Shown: positions 53,051 to 62,053, numbered from the stretch's first letter. The stretch: DNA of 64,000 nucleotides from Sulfuricurvum sp. (GCA_030696775.1 JAUYRN010000027.1:292627-356626); one strand, 5' to 3'. Made by a program: numbers and translations. The notes: generated by a model from the sequence alone, not told the origin.

Positions 53051-53233
53051 TCATGGAAGCAAACCTCTGTTTATCATCTCTGTATAAACAGCATCAAAAC
53101 CACCAGTAACAGATAATTTCATCAACTCTAATCTTAGCTTTTGATTTGTTTTTTCAAGCTCGTTTAATTTGTCTATAGCTAATTGAATTTTACTTGGGTC
53201 AATATTGTGTGAAGGTGTAATTACGTTTGACAT
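53051..53233 (-). CDS. Small coiled-coil protein, unknown
   Basis: A 60-residue protein with a leucine-zipper-like stretch near residues 16-41 (IQLAIDKLNELEKTNQKL continued by RLELMKL). It ends three bases from the Fic stop, in convergent orientation. It follows the 283-residue orphan gene by 16 bases and is probably co-transcribed with it. No family was recognised. Confidence 0.6.
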   Translation of the reverse strand: MSNVITPSHNIDPSKIQLAIDKLNELEKTNQKLRLELMKLSVTGGFDAVYTEMINRGLLP

Positions 53234-53249
53234 TTATTTCTCTTTTATT

Positions 53250-54101
53250 TTAATGCTGTATTCCATCTATTTCTTCTTCATTTTCTTCTATGAGAATAGC
53301 TGATAAATCTCCGCCTATATTCATAAAACTTAAACTGTAGCCGTTAAAGTTTTTTATTTTTTTATCTCTACTTTTTTCATCATTATTTTCTTTCCAACTA
53401 TAAATTGCTTCCATTTGATCTCTATTAAGCTCATATTGATTTATAAAATCTTCAAATAGCATTTTTTTTAAATTAATTAAAAGTTCATCTAAACCTAACG
53501 ATTTAAAATATTCTTCATTCTCATTAGTTGGAATAATATTTATTTTATAATTGATTAAATCTAACGCTATTTGCATATCTTCAGTGCTCTCAAAAATAAG
53601 TGAGAAATTTTCTTCATTATCCATTTCAAAAGTTAATACAGTATCACCCATCAAAGAATTCGAATAAACATAATTTATATCTAGATAATCTAACTTCGCC
53701 TTATTTAATTTTTCAATAATATGTTGGATTTTTGCTATAAAATCACTCTCATTAATTTGTATATTTTTAGAAGTAATAATTTCATCTTCTAACTTAATAA
53801 AATGTTCTACTTCATCATCTGATGGTGCTAAACTTATTAGTACTTCTTTTTTGCTGATTGGTACAACAATAAATAAATTTGAGTTGTATTCAAAAAGTAT
53901 GGTCTCGCCAGTTAAAATTATTTTTTTAAATAAAGATTGTATTGTACGTGTGATTTGCTCAAATGATTGTTTTATAACGATTGACTCGGATTTTTCAGAT
54001 GTTATTTCTTCAATTGCTTTATAAAGTTTTTTTCTTCGGCTAACAAAAATAATATATGCGATTATTGCAATTATTATTACTCCAACAATAAAACTTTGCA
54101 T
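53250..54101 (-). CDS. Orphan single-span membrane protein, unknown
   Basis: A 283-residue protein with one N-terminal membrane span (residues 4-20, VGVIIIAIIAYIIFV) and RRKK directly after it, so the bulk of the protein is cytoplasmic. The rest is acidic and rich in Ile, Asn, Glu and Lys, reflecting very AT-rich DNA compared with murA and purL. No known domain was recognised. It probably arrived by transfer together with its small neighbours. Confidence 0.7.
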   Translation of the reverse strand: MQSFIVGVIIIAIIAYIIFVSRRKKLYKAIEEITSEKSESIVIKQSFEQITRTIQSLFKKIILTGETILFEYNSNLFIVVPISKKEVLISLAPSDDEVEHFIKLEDEIITSKNIQINESDFIAKIQHIIEKLNKAKLDYLDINYVYSNSLMGDTVLTFEMDNEENFSLIFESTEDMQIALDLINYKINIIPTNENEEYFKSLGLDELLINLKKMLFEDFINQYELNRDQMEAIYSWKENNDEKSRDKKIKNFNGYSLSFMNIGGDLSAILIEENEEEIDGIQH

Positions 54102-54284
54102 TTATTTTCCTTATTTTAATATGAAAATTATTGTAGCGACTTCTATCTCTCCTACTTTCCTGAGTTTAAGGGCTTGGATTAGTCAGTTATTGTATGTATT
54201 AGCACTTGGAAAGTGGGAACGATAGAGTATTTAGCCGTTAAAAGGTAATTTATAATTTCGTCTCTTTTAGTTACAATAGTTGCT

Positions 54285-54452
54285 TTAATTATCTTTAACT
54301 TTTGAATTTATTAGCGCATGAATTATTGTTATTGCTATTAGTCCTAATGGTAATAATAAGTTTGGGTTTCCATAATATGAGAGACAACATAAAATGATTA
54401 TTAATACATGACCTACTTTAAACACAGTTAATCCTTGAATTGATAGTATCAT
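54285..54452 (-). CDS. 55-residue two-span membrane protein
   Basis: An open frame of 55 codons from ATG 54452 to TAA 54285-54287. The product has two hydrophobic segments (about residues 14-28, GHVLIIILCCLSYYG, and 32-46, LLLPLGLIAITIIHA) and a basic tail (NSKVKDN). A GGAAGG ribosome site lies just upstream, inside a seven-pair hairpin (54457-54482). It sits 40 bases downstream of purL on the same strand. No family was recognised. The clear membrane pattern and ribosome site support it, but it is short. Confidence 0.5.
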   Translation of the reverse strand: MILSIQGLTVFKVGHVLIIILCCLSYYGNPNLLLPLGLIAITIIHALINSKVKDN

Positions 54453-54456
54453 TTAT

Positions 54457-54482
54457 CCTTCCCGCTCGTGAGAATGGGAAGG
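54457..54482 (-). promoter_or_regulatory. Hairpin after purL that contains the ribosome site of the 55-aa gene
   Basis: CCTTCCC and GGGAAGG pair perfectly around a 12-base loop, 10 bases after the purL stop. On the minus strand the downstream arm GGGAAGG is the only ribosome site of the small gene, so the hairpin would hide it in read-through RNA. No T run follows, so it is a weak terminator at best. Confidence 0.4.
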
Positions 54483-54492
54483 CTTACATAGC

Positions 54493-56706
54493 TTACAAAT
54501 CTCCTTCGATCACTTTCCCAAAAGTCGTGTAATACACTTCTTGCATATCAGCTAGATTCATTTTTACATCATTCAGCGCAAACACATCTCCGCCAATCGT
54601 TCCGATTTTCTCAGACTTCAAATCACCCAACATCGCTTCGAACGCAGCGCAGTTTTCAGGGGCTACTTCGATGATTGCTCGGGACATACTCTCTGCAAAA
54701 ATATCACGGCTGTCCGTAATGCTCATGGTTGCTACAATCCCTTTTGAACTGACGCACGCCATTTTTGCCAATGCAATTGCCACACCACCGGCACTACAAT
54801 CTTTTGCACAAGAGAGAAGACCTTTTTTATTCGCCTCAATAACGAGATTCCAAAGGGCACGCTCTTTATCATAATCCATTGCAGGAATCGTCCCAGCAAC
54901 CGTTCCGCATAGCTCTTTCATATAAAGTGATCCACCAAACTCACTACGGCTCTCACCTACGAGATAAAGCGTATTTCCCTCTTTTTGAAACGTTGAAAGT
55001 AACACATTGTTTTGATCCTCATTGATACCAACCATTGCGATGGCAGGTGTTGGGAATACCGATTTTCCATTGGTTTCATTATAAAGCGATACATTCCCGC
55101 CGATAACCGGAGTATTAAGCTCAGAACATGCCTGCTTAATCCCCAAGCACCCTTGAGCAAATTGCCACATAACCTCAGGATTCTCAGGGTTTCCGTAGTT
55201 GAGACAATCAGTAACGGCTTTAGGAGTTGCCCCACTCATCGCAACATTTCGACCGCTTTCGATAACAGCTGCTGCTGCTCCGGCATATGGATCGATGTAA
55301 CAGAAACGGACGTTACAATCGGCACTCATCGCCAAAGCAACACCATTTTCTTTAATACGGATAACGGATGCATCAAGCTCTCCGCCTTTTTTTATCGTAT
55401 TGGTTTGTACCATCGAATCGTATTGCTGATAAATCCACCCTTTATCAACCACTTCCATAGAAGAAATGAGTTTTTCAAATGCTGTTTGATTGTCTACTGT
55501 ATCAAAATCAGCCAAGGTAACTTTTGCAATCTCATCCAAATAGGTCGGACGGCTGACCGGGCGGTCAAGTACTGGAGCTTCTTCACTCACAGGATCAACC
55601 GGAATTTCTGCACATTTTTCACCATGCCAAAAAAGTTCCATATTGCCAGTGCCCGTTACCTCACCGATAACCGCACAATCAAGATCCCATTTTTCGAATA
55701 TATCGATGATCGCTTGTTCTGTCCCTTTGCGAGCACAAATCAACATACGCTCTTGAGATTCAGAGAGCATAAACTCATACGGCATCATCCCCTCTTCTCG
55801 AGCAGGAACTTTGTCCAAATTCATGATCATACCGCTGCCCGAACGCCCTGCCATTTCAAATGCACTTGAGGTTAGACCTGCAGCACCCATATCTTGAATA
55901 CCGACAACGTAATCCGTTTTGAAAAGCTCCAAACACGCCTCAAGAAGCAACTTTTCGGTAAATGGATCACCAACTTGAACCGTAGGACGCAGTCCTTTAG
56001 ACGCTTCCGTAAAGCTGTCCGAACTCATCACCGCTCCGCCTAAACCGTCACGCCCCGTTTTACTTCCAACATAGATAACAGGATTACCCATCCCCTCAGC
56101 ACGGCCGTAGAAAATCTCATCGCTTTTGGCAAGTCCGAGAGTAAAGGCATTAACAAGGATATTACCGTTGTAACACTCATCAAAACTTGTTTCACCGCCG
56201 ATAGTAGGAACACCCATACAGTTACCGTATCCGCCGATACCCGATACAACACCACGCACCAAATAACGCTGATGAGCACTAACTGCATCTTTGTTGGTCA
56301 CATTACCGAAACGAAGAGCATTAAGGTTGGCAATCGGACGTGCACCCATGGTAAATACGTCACGCATGATTCCGCCAACACCCGTAGCCGCACCTTGGTA
56401 CGGTTCGATGAAACTTGGATGATTATGGCTTTCCATTTTAAACACAGCCGCATAACCGCCACCGATGTCAATAACTCCAGCATTTTCACCCGGACCTTGA
56501 ATAACCCATGGTGCTTTGGTAGGGAAACCGCTTAAATGTTTTTTCGAGGATTTATAACTACAGTGCTCACTCCACATCGCTGAAAAAACACCGATCTCAA
56601 CGAGATTAGGCTCACGTCCGAGGATTTTTTGTATATGTGCATAATCGTCTTGGGAAAGTTTATGTTGTTTGAGAACTTTTTCAATATCTTGGAGGGGAAC
56701 ACTCAC
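54493..56706 (-). CDS. purL: Phosphoribosylformylglycinamidine synthase, large subunit PurL
   Basis: A 737-residue protein, the size of the small-type PurL that works with PurS and PurQ. Signatures: MWSEHCSYKSSKKHL near residues 44-58, FKMESHNHPSFIEPYQGAATGVGGI and the DCSAGGVAIALAKM segment in the C-terminal half. It converts FGAR to FGAM in purine synthesis. The start is GTG 56706 with AAGGAAAC eight bases upstream. A minus-strand TATAAT lies at 56738-56743. Confidence 0.97.
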   Translation of the reverse strand: MSVPLQDIEKVLKQHKLSQDDYAHIQKILGREPNLVEIGVFSAMWSEHCSYKSSKKHLSGFPTKAPWVIQGPGENAGVIDIGGGYAAVFKMESHNHPSFIEPYQGAATGVGGIMRDVFTMGARPIANLNALRFGNVTNKDAVSAHQRYLVRGVVSGIGGYGNCMGVPTIGGETSFDECYNGNILVNAFTLGLAKSDEIFYGRAEGMGNPVIYVGSKTGRDGLGGAVMSSDSFTEASKGLRPTVQVGDPFTEKLLLEACLELFKTDYVVGIQDMGAAGLTSSAFEMAGRSGSGMIMNLDKVPAREEGMMPYEFMLSESQERMLICARKGTEQAIIDIFEKWDLDCAVIGEVTGTGNMELFWHGEKCAEIPVDPVSEEAPVLDRPVSRPTYLDEIAKVTLADFDTVDNQTAFEKLISSMEVVDKGWIYQQYDSMVQTNTIKKGGELDASVIRIKENGVALAMSADCNVRFCYIDPYAGAAAAVIESGRNVAMSGATPKAVTDCLNYGNPENPEVMWQFAQGCLGIKQACSELNTPVIGGNVSLYNETNGKSVFPTPAIAMVGINEDQNNVLLSTFQKEGNTLYLVGESRSEFGGSLYMKELCGTVAGTIPAMDYDKERALWNLVIEANKKGLLSCAKDCSAGGVAIALAKMACVSSKGIVATMSITDSRDIFAESMSRAIIEVAPENCAAFEAMLGDLKSEKIGTIGGDVFALNDVKMNLADMQEVYYTTFGKVIEGDL

Positions 56707-56737
56707 GGCAGTTTCCTTAAATGGTAATAATGACGCG

Positions 56738-56743
56738 ATTATA
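56738..56743 (-). promoter_or_regulatory. Candidate -10 box of purL
   Basis: Read on the minus strand, TATAAT lies about 31 bases before the purL GTG, within the 82-base gap to the EAL-HDOD gene. No -35 or PurR-like operator was recognised. Confidence 0.45.
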
Positions 56744-56778
56744 CCAAAGCCAAAGGGTTAGCTATCTTAAAAGAAGAG

Positions 56779-56802
56779 AAAATTCATTTTAAAATGAATT
56801 TT
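56779..56802 (-). terminator. AT-only palindrome at the end of the EAL-HDOD gene
   Basis: AAAATTCATTTT is followed directly by its reverse complement; the repeat overlaps the stop codon (56789-56791). The stem has few G-C pairs and no loop, so it is a weak terminator candidate. Confidence 0.3.
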
Positions 56803-58021
56803 GAAGCATTGCATCAAAGGCATTTACTTTTTCCATCGCCTGTGCAATAAGTAAATCCATCTGACGCTCATCAATCTTATATTCTTTAGTAAAAGGACTA
56901 ATCGAAGTGTAATCCATATTTTCGATGTGTCGGGTCATCGTCAGTAATTGTCCCCATTTTCCCTGCGCTTCGAACATTGCTTCTTCTATTTCATCGGAAA
57001 CATGCAGTTTGTGCAAAAAAATTCTATGATCCATGTTTAGTAAAAGATGTATTAAAGAAAGCATCCCTACCAAATAAGCTGTATCCAATTCTTCACGAGT
57101 GCACTTAGGATTACTCAATCTCAAAAGTCCGGTAATAATCTCCGTTCTATTAATCACCATGAGCAGCAGTGGATGATTCGGTGCAGTATCCGATTTATTA
57201 GAGACAAGCATCAACAATAACCAGTTACTAAGAGATTTACGCCCCACAAGAGAAACGACCTGACGCACCGAGGTTATCGCCGATGAAAATGAAAAATATG
57301 ACGAGTTAATAAACTGCATCAACTGAAGCACCATCACATGGTTTTGCTCCAAATTCTGAACTATTTTACTGATATCGACATCTTGCTGCAGCAAATTCCA
57401 AGCCTGTAAAGTTTGTTCTTGTGACATTGAAAAGGACTCATTTTCAATGGTATACGGTCGTTTAATGTAATACCCTTGAAAATAATCAGCACCATAAGCT
57501 ATAAATTTATCAAAAATCTCATGCGTTTCGACCTTTAGTGCAATAAGCTTTTGATTGATTTTCTTCAATTGTTTAAATGAATCAATGCCAGAATCATTAC
57601 GAAGCGTATCAATGCGTACATATTCCAGCCACGGATGCAGTACTTCAATACGCTCCATCGTTTCCGGATTCAGCACACAGCTATTCACTCCAAAGCGATA
57701 CCCGTCTGCCACTAATACTTTGATTCTACTTTCCAATTCAGGATGAAAAAGTGACGATTCTAAAATCATAAGGATAAAATGTTTTTTGGGAATCGTAGTA
57801 ATAATCTGACTGCTCAAAAATTCCATATCGACTTTCAAAAATCCCAGATGTCCACCAAGAACGTTTTCAAGTCCAAATCCATTTAAAATTCGATCCAAAA
57901 CAGATGCTGAGATGGAAATATCAGAAGAATCAGTTGCTGCGACTTCATCTCTAAAAAGAATGTCGTATCCTATAATTGCATAATCTGCATTACAAATAGG
58001 CTGTCGACCAATCAAGCTCAT
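56789..58021 (-). CDS. Degenerate EAL - HDOD protein (YuxH type)
   Basis: A 410-residue protein with an EAL-like N-terminal domain (IGRQPICNADYAIIGYDILFRDE) in which the EAL triplet and metal ligands are lost (FRDE in place of EALxR; GADYFQGYYIKRP kept), followed by an HDOD domain (about 205-400; VVSLVGRKSLSNWLLLMLV). Such proteins act through protein contacts rather than c-di-GMP hydrolysis and often tune motility or chemotaxis. It follows the GreB-like gene by nine bases. Confidence 0.9.
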   Translation of the reverse strand: MSLIGRQPICNADYAIIGYDILFRDEVAATDSSDISISASVLDRILNGFGLENVLGGHLGFLKVDMEFLSSQIITTIPKKHFILMILESSLFHPELESRIKVLVADGYRFGVNSCVLNPETMERIEVLHPWLEYVRIDTLRNDSGIDSFKQLKKINQKLIALKVETHEIFDKFIAYGADYFQGYYIKRPYTIENESFSMSQEQTLQAWNLLQQDVDISKIVQNLEQNHVMVLQLMQFINSSYFSFSSAITSVRQVVSLVGRKSLSNWLLLMLVSNKSDTAPNHPLLLMVINRTEIITGLLRLSNPKCTREELDTAYLVGMLSLIHLLLNMDHRIFLHKLHVSDEIEEAMFEAQGKWGQLLTMTRHIENMDYTSISPFTKEYKIDERQMDLLIAQAMEKVNAFDAMLQNSF

Positions 58022-58030
58022 AACTGTCCC

Positions 58031-58555
58031 TTAGTGAAATCCGAAGTTTATTTCATTACGATGATTCTTTTTTAACGAAAAAATATCAATATAAGCAATT
58101 ATACCTACTTCGTAATGTTTTTTACCTCCAGGAAGAAGAACACTAAATTCATCTCCTTCTTCCTTACCCAACATGGCACGAGCCAACGGCGAATGAACCG
58201 AAATTAGACCGTTTTCAGGCTCACTTTCCAAGGTTCCACAAATCGAATAGGTAGCCTCATCGTCATCATCGCTAATAATTGTGATAGTAGAACCAAAATG
58301 CACTCGAGAATGATTAAGCTGTGAGGGATCAATTATTTGTGCTTTTTCTATCATGCTGTTGAGATAAAAAAGCCGCTTATCTATATGCCGAAGCTTCTCT
58401 TTTGCCGCATGATATTCAGCATTTTCACTGCGATCACCCAACTCTGCAGCCCGTTGCTTTTCTTGATTTACTTTGGGTTTTTCGACATCTTTGAGGTATT
58501 TAAACTCCCGTAAAAGTTCATCATATCCCCTTGGTGTCATCGGTTCGTTTTGCAT
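58031..58555 (-). CDS. greB: GreB-like transcript cleavage factor
   Basis: A 174-residue Gre-family protein. The N-terminal coiled coil has AAELGDRSENAEYHAAKEKLRHIDKRL (quoted as overlapping parts: LGDRSENAEY, KEKLRHIDKRLFYL), which matches GreB more than GreA (GDRSEN and LR-x-ID-x-R-x-x-YL). The C-terminal FKBP-like domain contains ISVHSPLARAMLGKEEGDEF. It rescues backtracked RNA polymerase by stimulating transcript cleavage. A separate greA is expected elsewhere. The start shares one base with the upstream gene's stop (TAATG). Confidence 0.85.
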   Translation of the reverse strand: MQNEPMTPRGYDELLREFKYLKDVEKPKVNQEKQRAAELGDRSENAEYHAAKEKLRHIDKRLFYLNSMIEKAQIIDPSQLNHSRVHFGSTITIISDDDDEATYSICGTLESEPENGLISVHSPLARAMLGKEEGDEFSVLLPGGKKHYEVGIIAYIDIFSLKKNHRNEINFGFH

Positions 58556-58881
58556 TATGCGGCAAAACCTACTACATAATAGGTGTCTTTTCCTTCTACT
58601 TTTTGGAGCTTCACTTTAAACTTATCGGCAAAATGATTTATTTTTTCCATCGCTTCAGTGGCACTTATTTTACTCGTTGCATCTATTTTTATTTTAAATA
58701 AATCGACTGTATTAGAAAGTGCTACATACGATTCATTTGTTTTTAATGCTTCATGTAAGTCCATAACGTGTTTAATAATTTTCTCAAATCCATGGGTATT
58801 TTTTTCGATTCTTTCCAGCTGATCTGTGAGAGCAACGTTTGGGATAAGTCCAAGCTGACTTAAAATAGCTTCTTGTGTCAT
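58555..58881 (-). CDS. Unknown 108-residue protein upstream of greB
   Basis: A soluble, mostly helical protein (LTDQLERIEKNTHGFEKII, then ISATEAMEKINHFADKF) ending in a short strand, TYYVVGFA. No known domain was recognised. It is coupled to the greB-like gene by a one-base overlap and is the first gene of a minus-strand unit greB - EAL-HDOD. Confidence 0.7.
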   Translation of the reverse strand: MTQEAILSQLGLIPNVALTDQLERIEKNTHGFEKIIKHVMDLHEALKTNESYVALSNTVDLFKIKIDATSKISATEAMEKINHFADKFKVKLQKVEGKDTYYVVGFAA

Positions 58882-59000
58882 GTTTATTTTTCCTTTTCAA
58901 TCTATGTCAAGGGATTATTCTACCATAAGAATATGAGCCTCGCAAGCCTTTTGTATAGTAAAAGGGATTTTATTATTTTTGAGTTCAATAAATAATACAC

Positions 59001-59006
59001 TATAAT
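59001..59006 (+). promoter_or_regulatory. -10 box directly before rnr (possible leaderless start)
   Basis: TATAAT is followed by six bases and then ATG 59013, the same spacing as at the LOV gene (29533-29545). No Shine-Dalgarno sequence lies between, so transcription may start at or next to the ATG. Confidence 0.5.
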
Positions 59007-59012
59007 ACTCTC

Positions 59013-60974
59013 ATGAAATCACTCCTAATCCGCCTTACCCATGGTCTGTTTAAACAAGATATTGCCCAAGATGAGCAAGAACTTATCAAGCAGTGGCACA
59101 GCATGAAAATTCTCAACTTCGAAAATGAAAAATACCAATTTTCTTCCCAATACCGAGCAGGCACTGTTTCAAGTGTCCAAACATCAGGGGCTTACTTGCA
59201 AACCATTGGTGAAAGTATCCGTGATCATTTTATTGACACATCGTATCTCAACGGTGCTCGTGAAGGCGATTTAGTTATTGCTCAACGCTTACTAGGAAAA
59301 CGTGGCGGACCCAGTGCAAAAGTAGTCATCATTGTTGGGAGAAGTGAAACCTTTAGTATCGGTGTTATCAGTACCAAAAGTGGTGAATTACAACTCCAAG
59401 ACATCCGAACTTCACAAAACATCTCAATATCTCTTATCGATTTACCCGAAACAACAGACGGTTCCGTTTATCAAATCAACAATCAAAACAGTGTAGCGAC
59501 GTATTTGGGAAATTTGAGTGATCCGATGGTGGATGAAAAAATCGTACTCGCCCTCTACAACAAACACGATGAGTTTGAAGAAGATGTTCTAGAGATGGCA
59601 GCATCCTTTCCAAAAGAAGTGGATGCATCTCTTTATCCCAATCGCCGTGATTTACGTCATTTACCGTTTTGCACCATCGATCCCGTAACAGCAAAAGATT
59701 ACGATGATGCGATCTGTTATATCCCAGAGAGCAATACTCTTTACGTTGCTATTGCCGATGTCAGTGAATACGTCCATCCTTTCGGCGCAATTGATGCTGA
59801 GGCGATCTATCGAAGCTTTTCCATCTATCTCCCCCACCGATCTATCCCGATGTTACCGCGTCAACTTAGTGAAACCTTATGTTCTCTTCAGCCACTAGTC
59901 GATCGTCTTGCCTATACGTTTGAAATGAAAATTGATCCTGAGTCACTCGAAGTTGTTTCAACAGATTTATACGAATCGCTCATCCATTCCCACCGCCGCT
60001 TTACGTACGAAGATATTGATACTTTTCTAGAAGGTAATCTCACAGCAACAACTGAGAAGGAAAAATGTGTTCTTGCGTATATTCCTCAACTCAACGACTT
60101 AACCGCCAAACTCAAACAAGAACGTATGAAAAAAGGGTATGACTTCCGTTCAAGTGAATTGGAAATGTATATTAATGAGAATCAAAATATCGTCTCGACA
60201 GAATTTGCCGTCGAAACCCCTTCTCATGCTCTTATCGAAGACTGTATGCTCCTCGCCAACAAGGCGGCAGCCTCTATGTACGACCGAGGTGTTTTTCGTA
60301 TCCATGAACCTCCAAGTCCGATGAAGCTCCAATCCCTCTATCAAGAACTAGCAAGCATTGGTATTTTTGTTGAATTTCAAGGAAGCATCAAAGAGACCAT
60401 CACCGCCATTCAAGCAGAAGCTGAAAAACGTGAACTCATTAGTGAAGTGGACACCCTCATCATTCGCGCCCAAATGCAAGCCCGCTATGCCCCGTACAAC
60501 ACAGGGCACTTTGGTCTGGGATTTGAACGCTATACCCACTTTACCTCCCCTATTCGTCGATATAGCGATCTAATCGTCCATAGATTGCTCAAAGCCATCA
60601 AAGCGGGTGATACGGAAGAAGGATCCTACGTATTGCGCAATATCGAATCTCTCTGCACCTCCATCAGTGAAAAAGAGCGAGAAGCCAGCGACATCGAAAT
60701 CCGTTTCCAAGAACGCAAATTCGCACGCTGGGCAAGCACCGTCATCGGTCAAACCTTCAAAGCCCGTGTCATGCAAACCGAAGATCAAATCCGAGCTGAA
60801 ATTCATGATGTCATTACAGGAGCCAAAGTAAATGTCACAGCTCATTTTGGCTTACTCCTTTTTGATGATATTATGGTCAAAATTGAGGGTGCTGATTTGG
60901 CGACGGCAAAAATAACCGCATCGTTTGTGAGTAAAATTGAAAAAGAAGAAAACGACCAAGGAACAGCAGTATGA
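59013..60974 (+). CDS. rnr: Ribonuclease R (RNB-family exoribonuclease)
   Basis: A 653-residue protein, the short form normal in Campylobacterota (enterobacterial RNase R is about 800). The RNB catalytic domain starts LPFCTIDPVTAKDYDDAICY near residues 215-234 with the four Asp residues, and ends around YTHFTSPIRRYSDLIVHRLL. OB/S1-like parts flank it; a Lys-rich tail is missing. It degrades structured RNA 3' to 5'. The downstream holA start overlaps its stop (ATGA), the order seen in Helicobacter. Confidence 0.94.
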   Translation: MKSLLIRLTHGLFKQDIAQDEQELIKQWHSMKILNFENEKYQFSSQYRAGTVSSVQTSGAYLQTIGESIRDHFIDTSYLNGAREGDLVIAQRLLGKRGGPSAKVVIIVGRSETFSIGVISTKSGELQLQDIRTSQNISISLIDLPETTDGSVYQINNQNSVATYLGNLSDPMVDEKIVLALYNKHDEFEEDVLEMAASFPKEVDASLYPNRRDLRHLPFCTIDPVTAKDYDDAICYIPESNTLYVAIADVSEYVHPFGAIDAEAIYRSFSIYLPHRSIPMLPRQLSETLCSLQPLVDRLAYTFEMKIDPESLEVVSTDLYESLIHSHRRFTYEDIDTFLEGNLTATTEKEKCVLAYIPQLNDLTAKLKQERMKKGYDFRSSELEMYINENQNIVSTEFAVETPSHALIEDCMLLANKAAASMYDRGVFRIHEPPSPMKLQSLYQELASIGIFVEFQGSIKETITAIQAEAEKRELISEVDTLIIRAQMQARYAPYNTGHFGLGFERYTHFTSPIRRYSDLIVHRLLKAIKAGDTEEGSYVLRNIESLCTSISEKEREASDIEIRFQERKFARWASTVIGQTFKARVMQTEDQIRAEIHDVITGAKVNVTAHFGLLLFDDIMVKIEGADLATAKITASFVSKIEKEENDQGTAV

Positions 60975-61936
60975 CACGACAAGATCTCGACCGTCATCTC
61001 CAAAACCGCAATGCCCCTCGTGCCATGGCACTTTTTGGTGAGAGTCACTTTTTTATTGACCGCTATTCAACTGCACTTTCCCGTATCGAAGGGGCATCCG
61101 TATTGAGCATGTACCATGATGAGTATGATTTTAGCACTGCGAAAGCCCATCTTTCGCAAGGTTCACTCTTTGGTGACCAAAATCTTTTGATTGTAAAACA
61201 TGAAAAAAAGCTTCCTAAAGCAGAACTTGATATATTTGTGGAGCTTGTCGGTAAAAACCCTGACAATACTTTCATTTACTGCTACGTAGGAGATGATGTC
61301 AAAAGTGTGGATACAGCGTTCAAAGGCACTCATGCAGGATCTGTACGTTTTTACAGCCCCTTTGCCAATGAGGCCCGTGCTATTTTACTTCAAGAAGCAC
61401 AAAGAGCAGGTGTACAGCTCGATAATCAAGCAGCCTTTCATCTTCTTGATCTTCACAACAATGATCTTTCACTCGCTTGCAATGAACTTTCAAAGCTTTC
61501 CATTTTAGGAAAGCCCATCACCATGAAAGAGATTGATGAGCACGTTTACGGGCTCAGTGAAATCAAACTTGATCACTTTATCACGCAAGTAATTGAGAAA
61601 AAAGAGTTTCTCCCATCCCTGCGCCATTTACTCGAATCCGGTGAAAATGAGATACAACTTCTCACTGCCATTAGCGGGTTTTTAACCCAACTGTATCTCT
61701 TTAATATCTCGATAAAAATACACGGTATTGCTGACTCAGCCCTAGTTCTTGGATACAAGCTCCCTGGATTTATCGAAAAAGAACGTGCTTCGCTCTCCAT
61801 TAAAATCACTCCGAACGGGTATAAAAAAGGGATTAATCTCTTGTTGGATACCGAATTAAAAATGAAATCAACAGGTTCACCGGATCAAGAGTCATTACTT
61901 CTCTCAGCCCTCCTGAAACTGCAAAGCGTACTTTAA
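60971..61936 (+). CDS. holA: DNA polymerase III subunit delta
   Basis: A 321-residue protein with the delta-subunit layout: ALFGESHFFIDRY near residues 20-32, a degenerate AAA+ module (GSLFGDQNLLIVKHEKKLP) and the helical C-terminal domain (LSLACNELSKLS, EIKLDHFITQVIE). It opens the beta clamp within the clamp loader. It is coupled to rnr and lies 117 bases before rpsF, as in other Campylobacterota. Confidence 0.9.
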   Translation: MTRQDLDRHLQNRNAPRAMALFGESHFFIDRYSTALSRIEGASVLSMYHDEYDFSTAKAHLSQGSLFGDQNLLIVKHEKKLPKAELDIFVELVGKNPDNTFIYCYVGDDVKSVDTAFKGTHAGSVRFYSPFANEARAILLQEAQRAGVQLDNQAAFHLLDLHNNDLSLACNELSKLSILGKPITMKEIDEHVYGLSEIKLDHFITQVIEKKEFLPSLRHLLESGENEIQLLTAISGFLTQLYLFNISIKIHGIADSALVLGYKLPGFIEKERASLSIKITPNGYKKGINLLLDTELKMKSTGSPDQESLLLSALLKLQSVL

Positions 61937-61964
61937 CTAAAACTAATATTAAGCTAATTTTCAG

Positions 61965-61970
61965 TATAAT
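61965..61970 (+). promoter_or_regulatory. Candidate -10 box of the rpsF-ssb-rpsR operon
   Basis: TATAAT lies 84 bases before the rpsF ATG, in the spacer after holA; no clear -35. The leader downstream holds a small hairpin (CACGA-TTG-TCGTG, 61997-62009). S6:S18 is known to bind a leader RNA of such operons in many bacteria, but the conserved CCG-bulge element was not clearly identified here. Confidence 0.5.
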
Positions 61971-62053
61971 TCGCGAGTTCCTTGCTCTTTGCAACACGAT
62001 TGTCGTGCTGTATAACAACCATAAGGGGCGAACACCATAAGGAGACATACGCT

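Noticed and set aside
52250..53233. Fic gene and small coiled-coil gene as a toxin-antitoxin pair
   Set aside because: The Fic protein carries its own inhibitory motif (class II), and the small gene is on the opposite strand without an S/TxxxEG/N motif, so no antitoxin role is supported.
55012..55869. Plus-strand open frame of 285 codons opposite purL
   Set aside because: It lies wholly antisense to purL, which has full family signatures; the translation is low in complexity for a protein fold and has no ribosome site.
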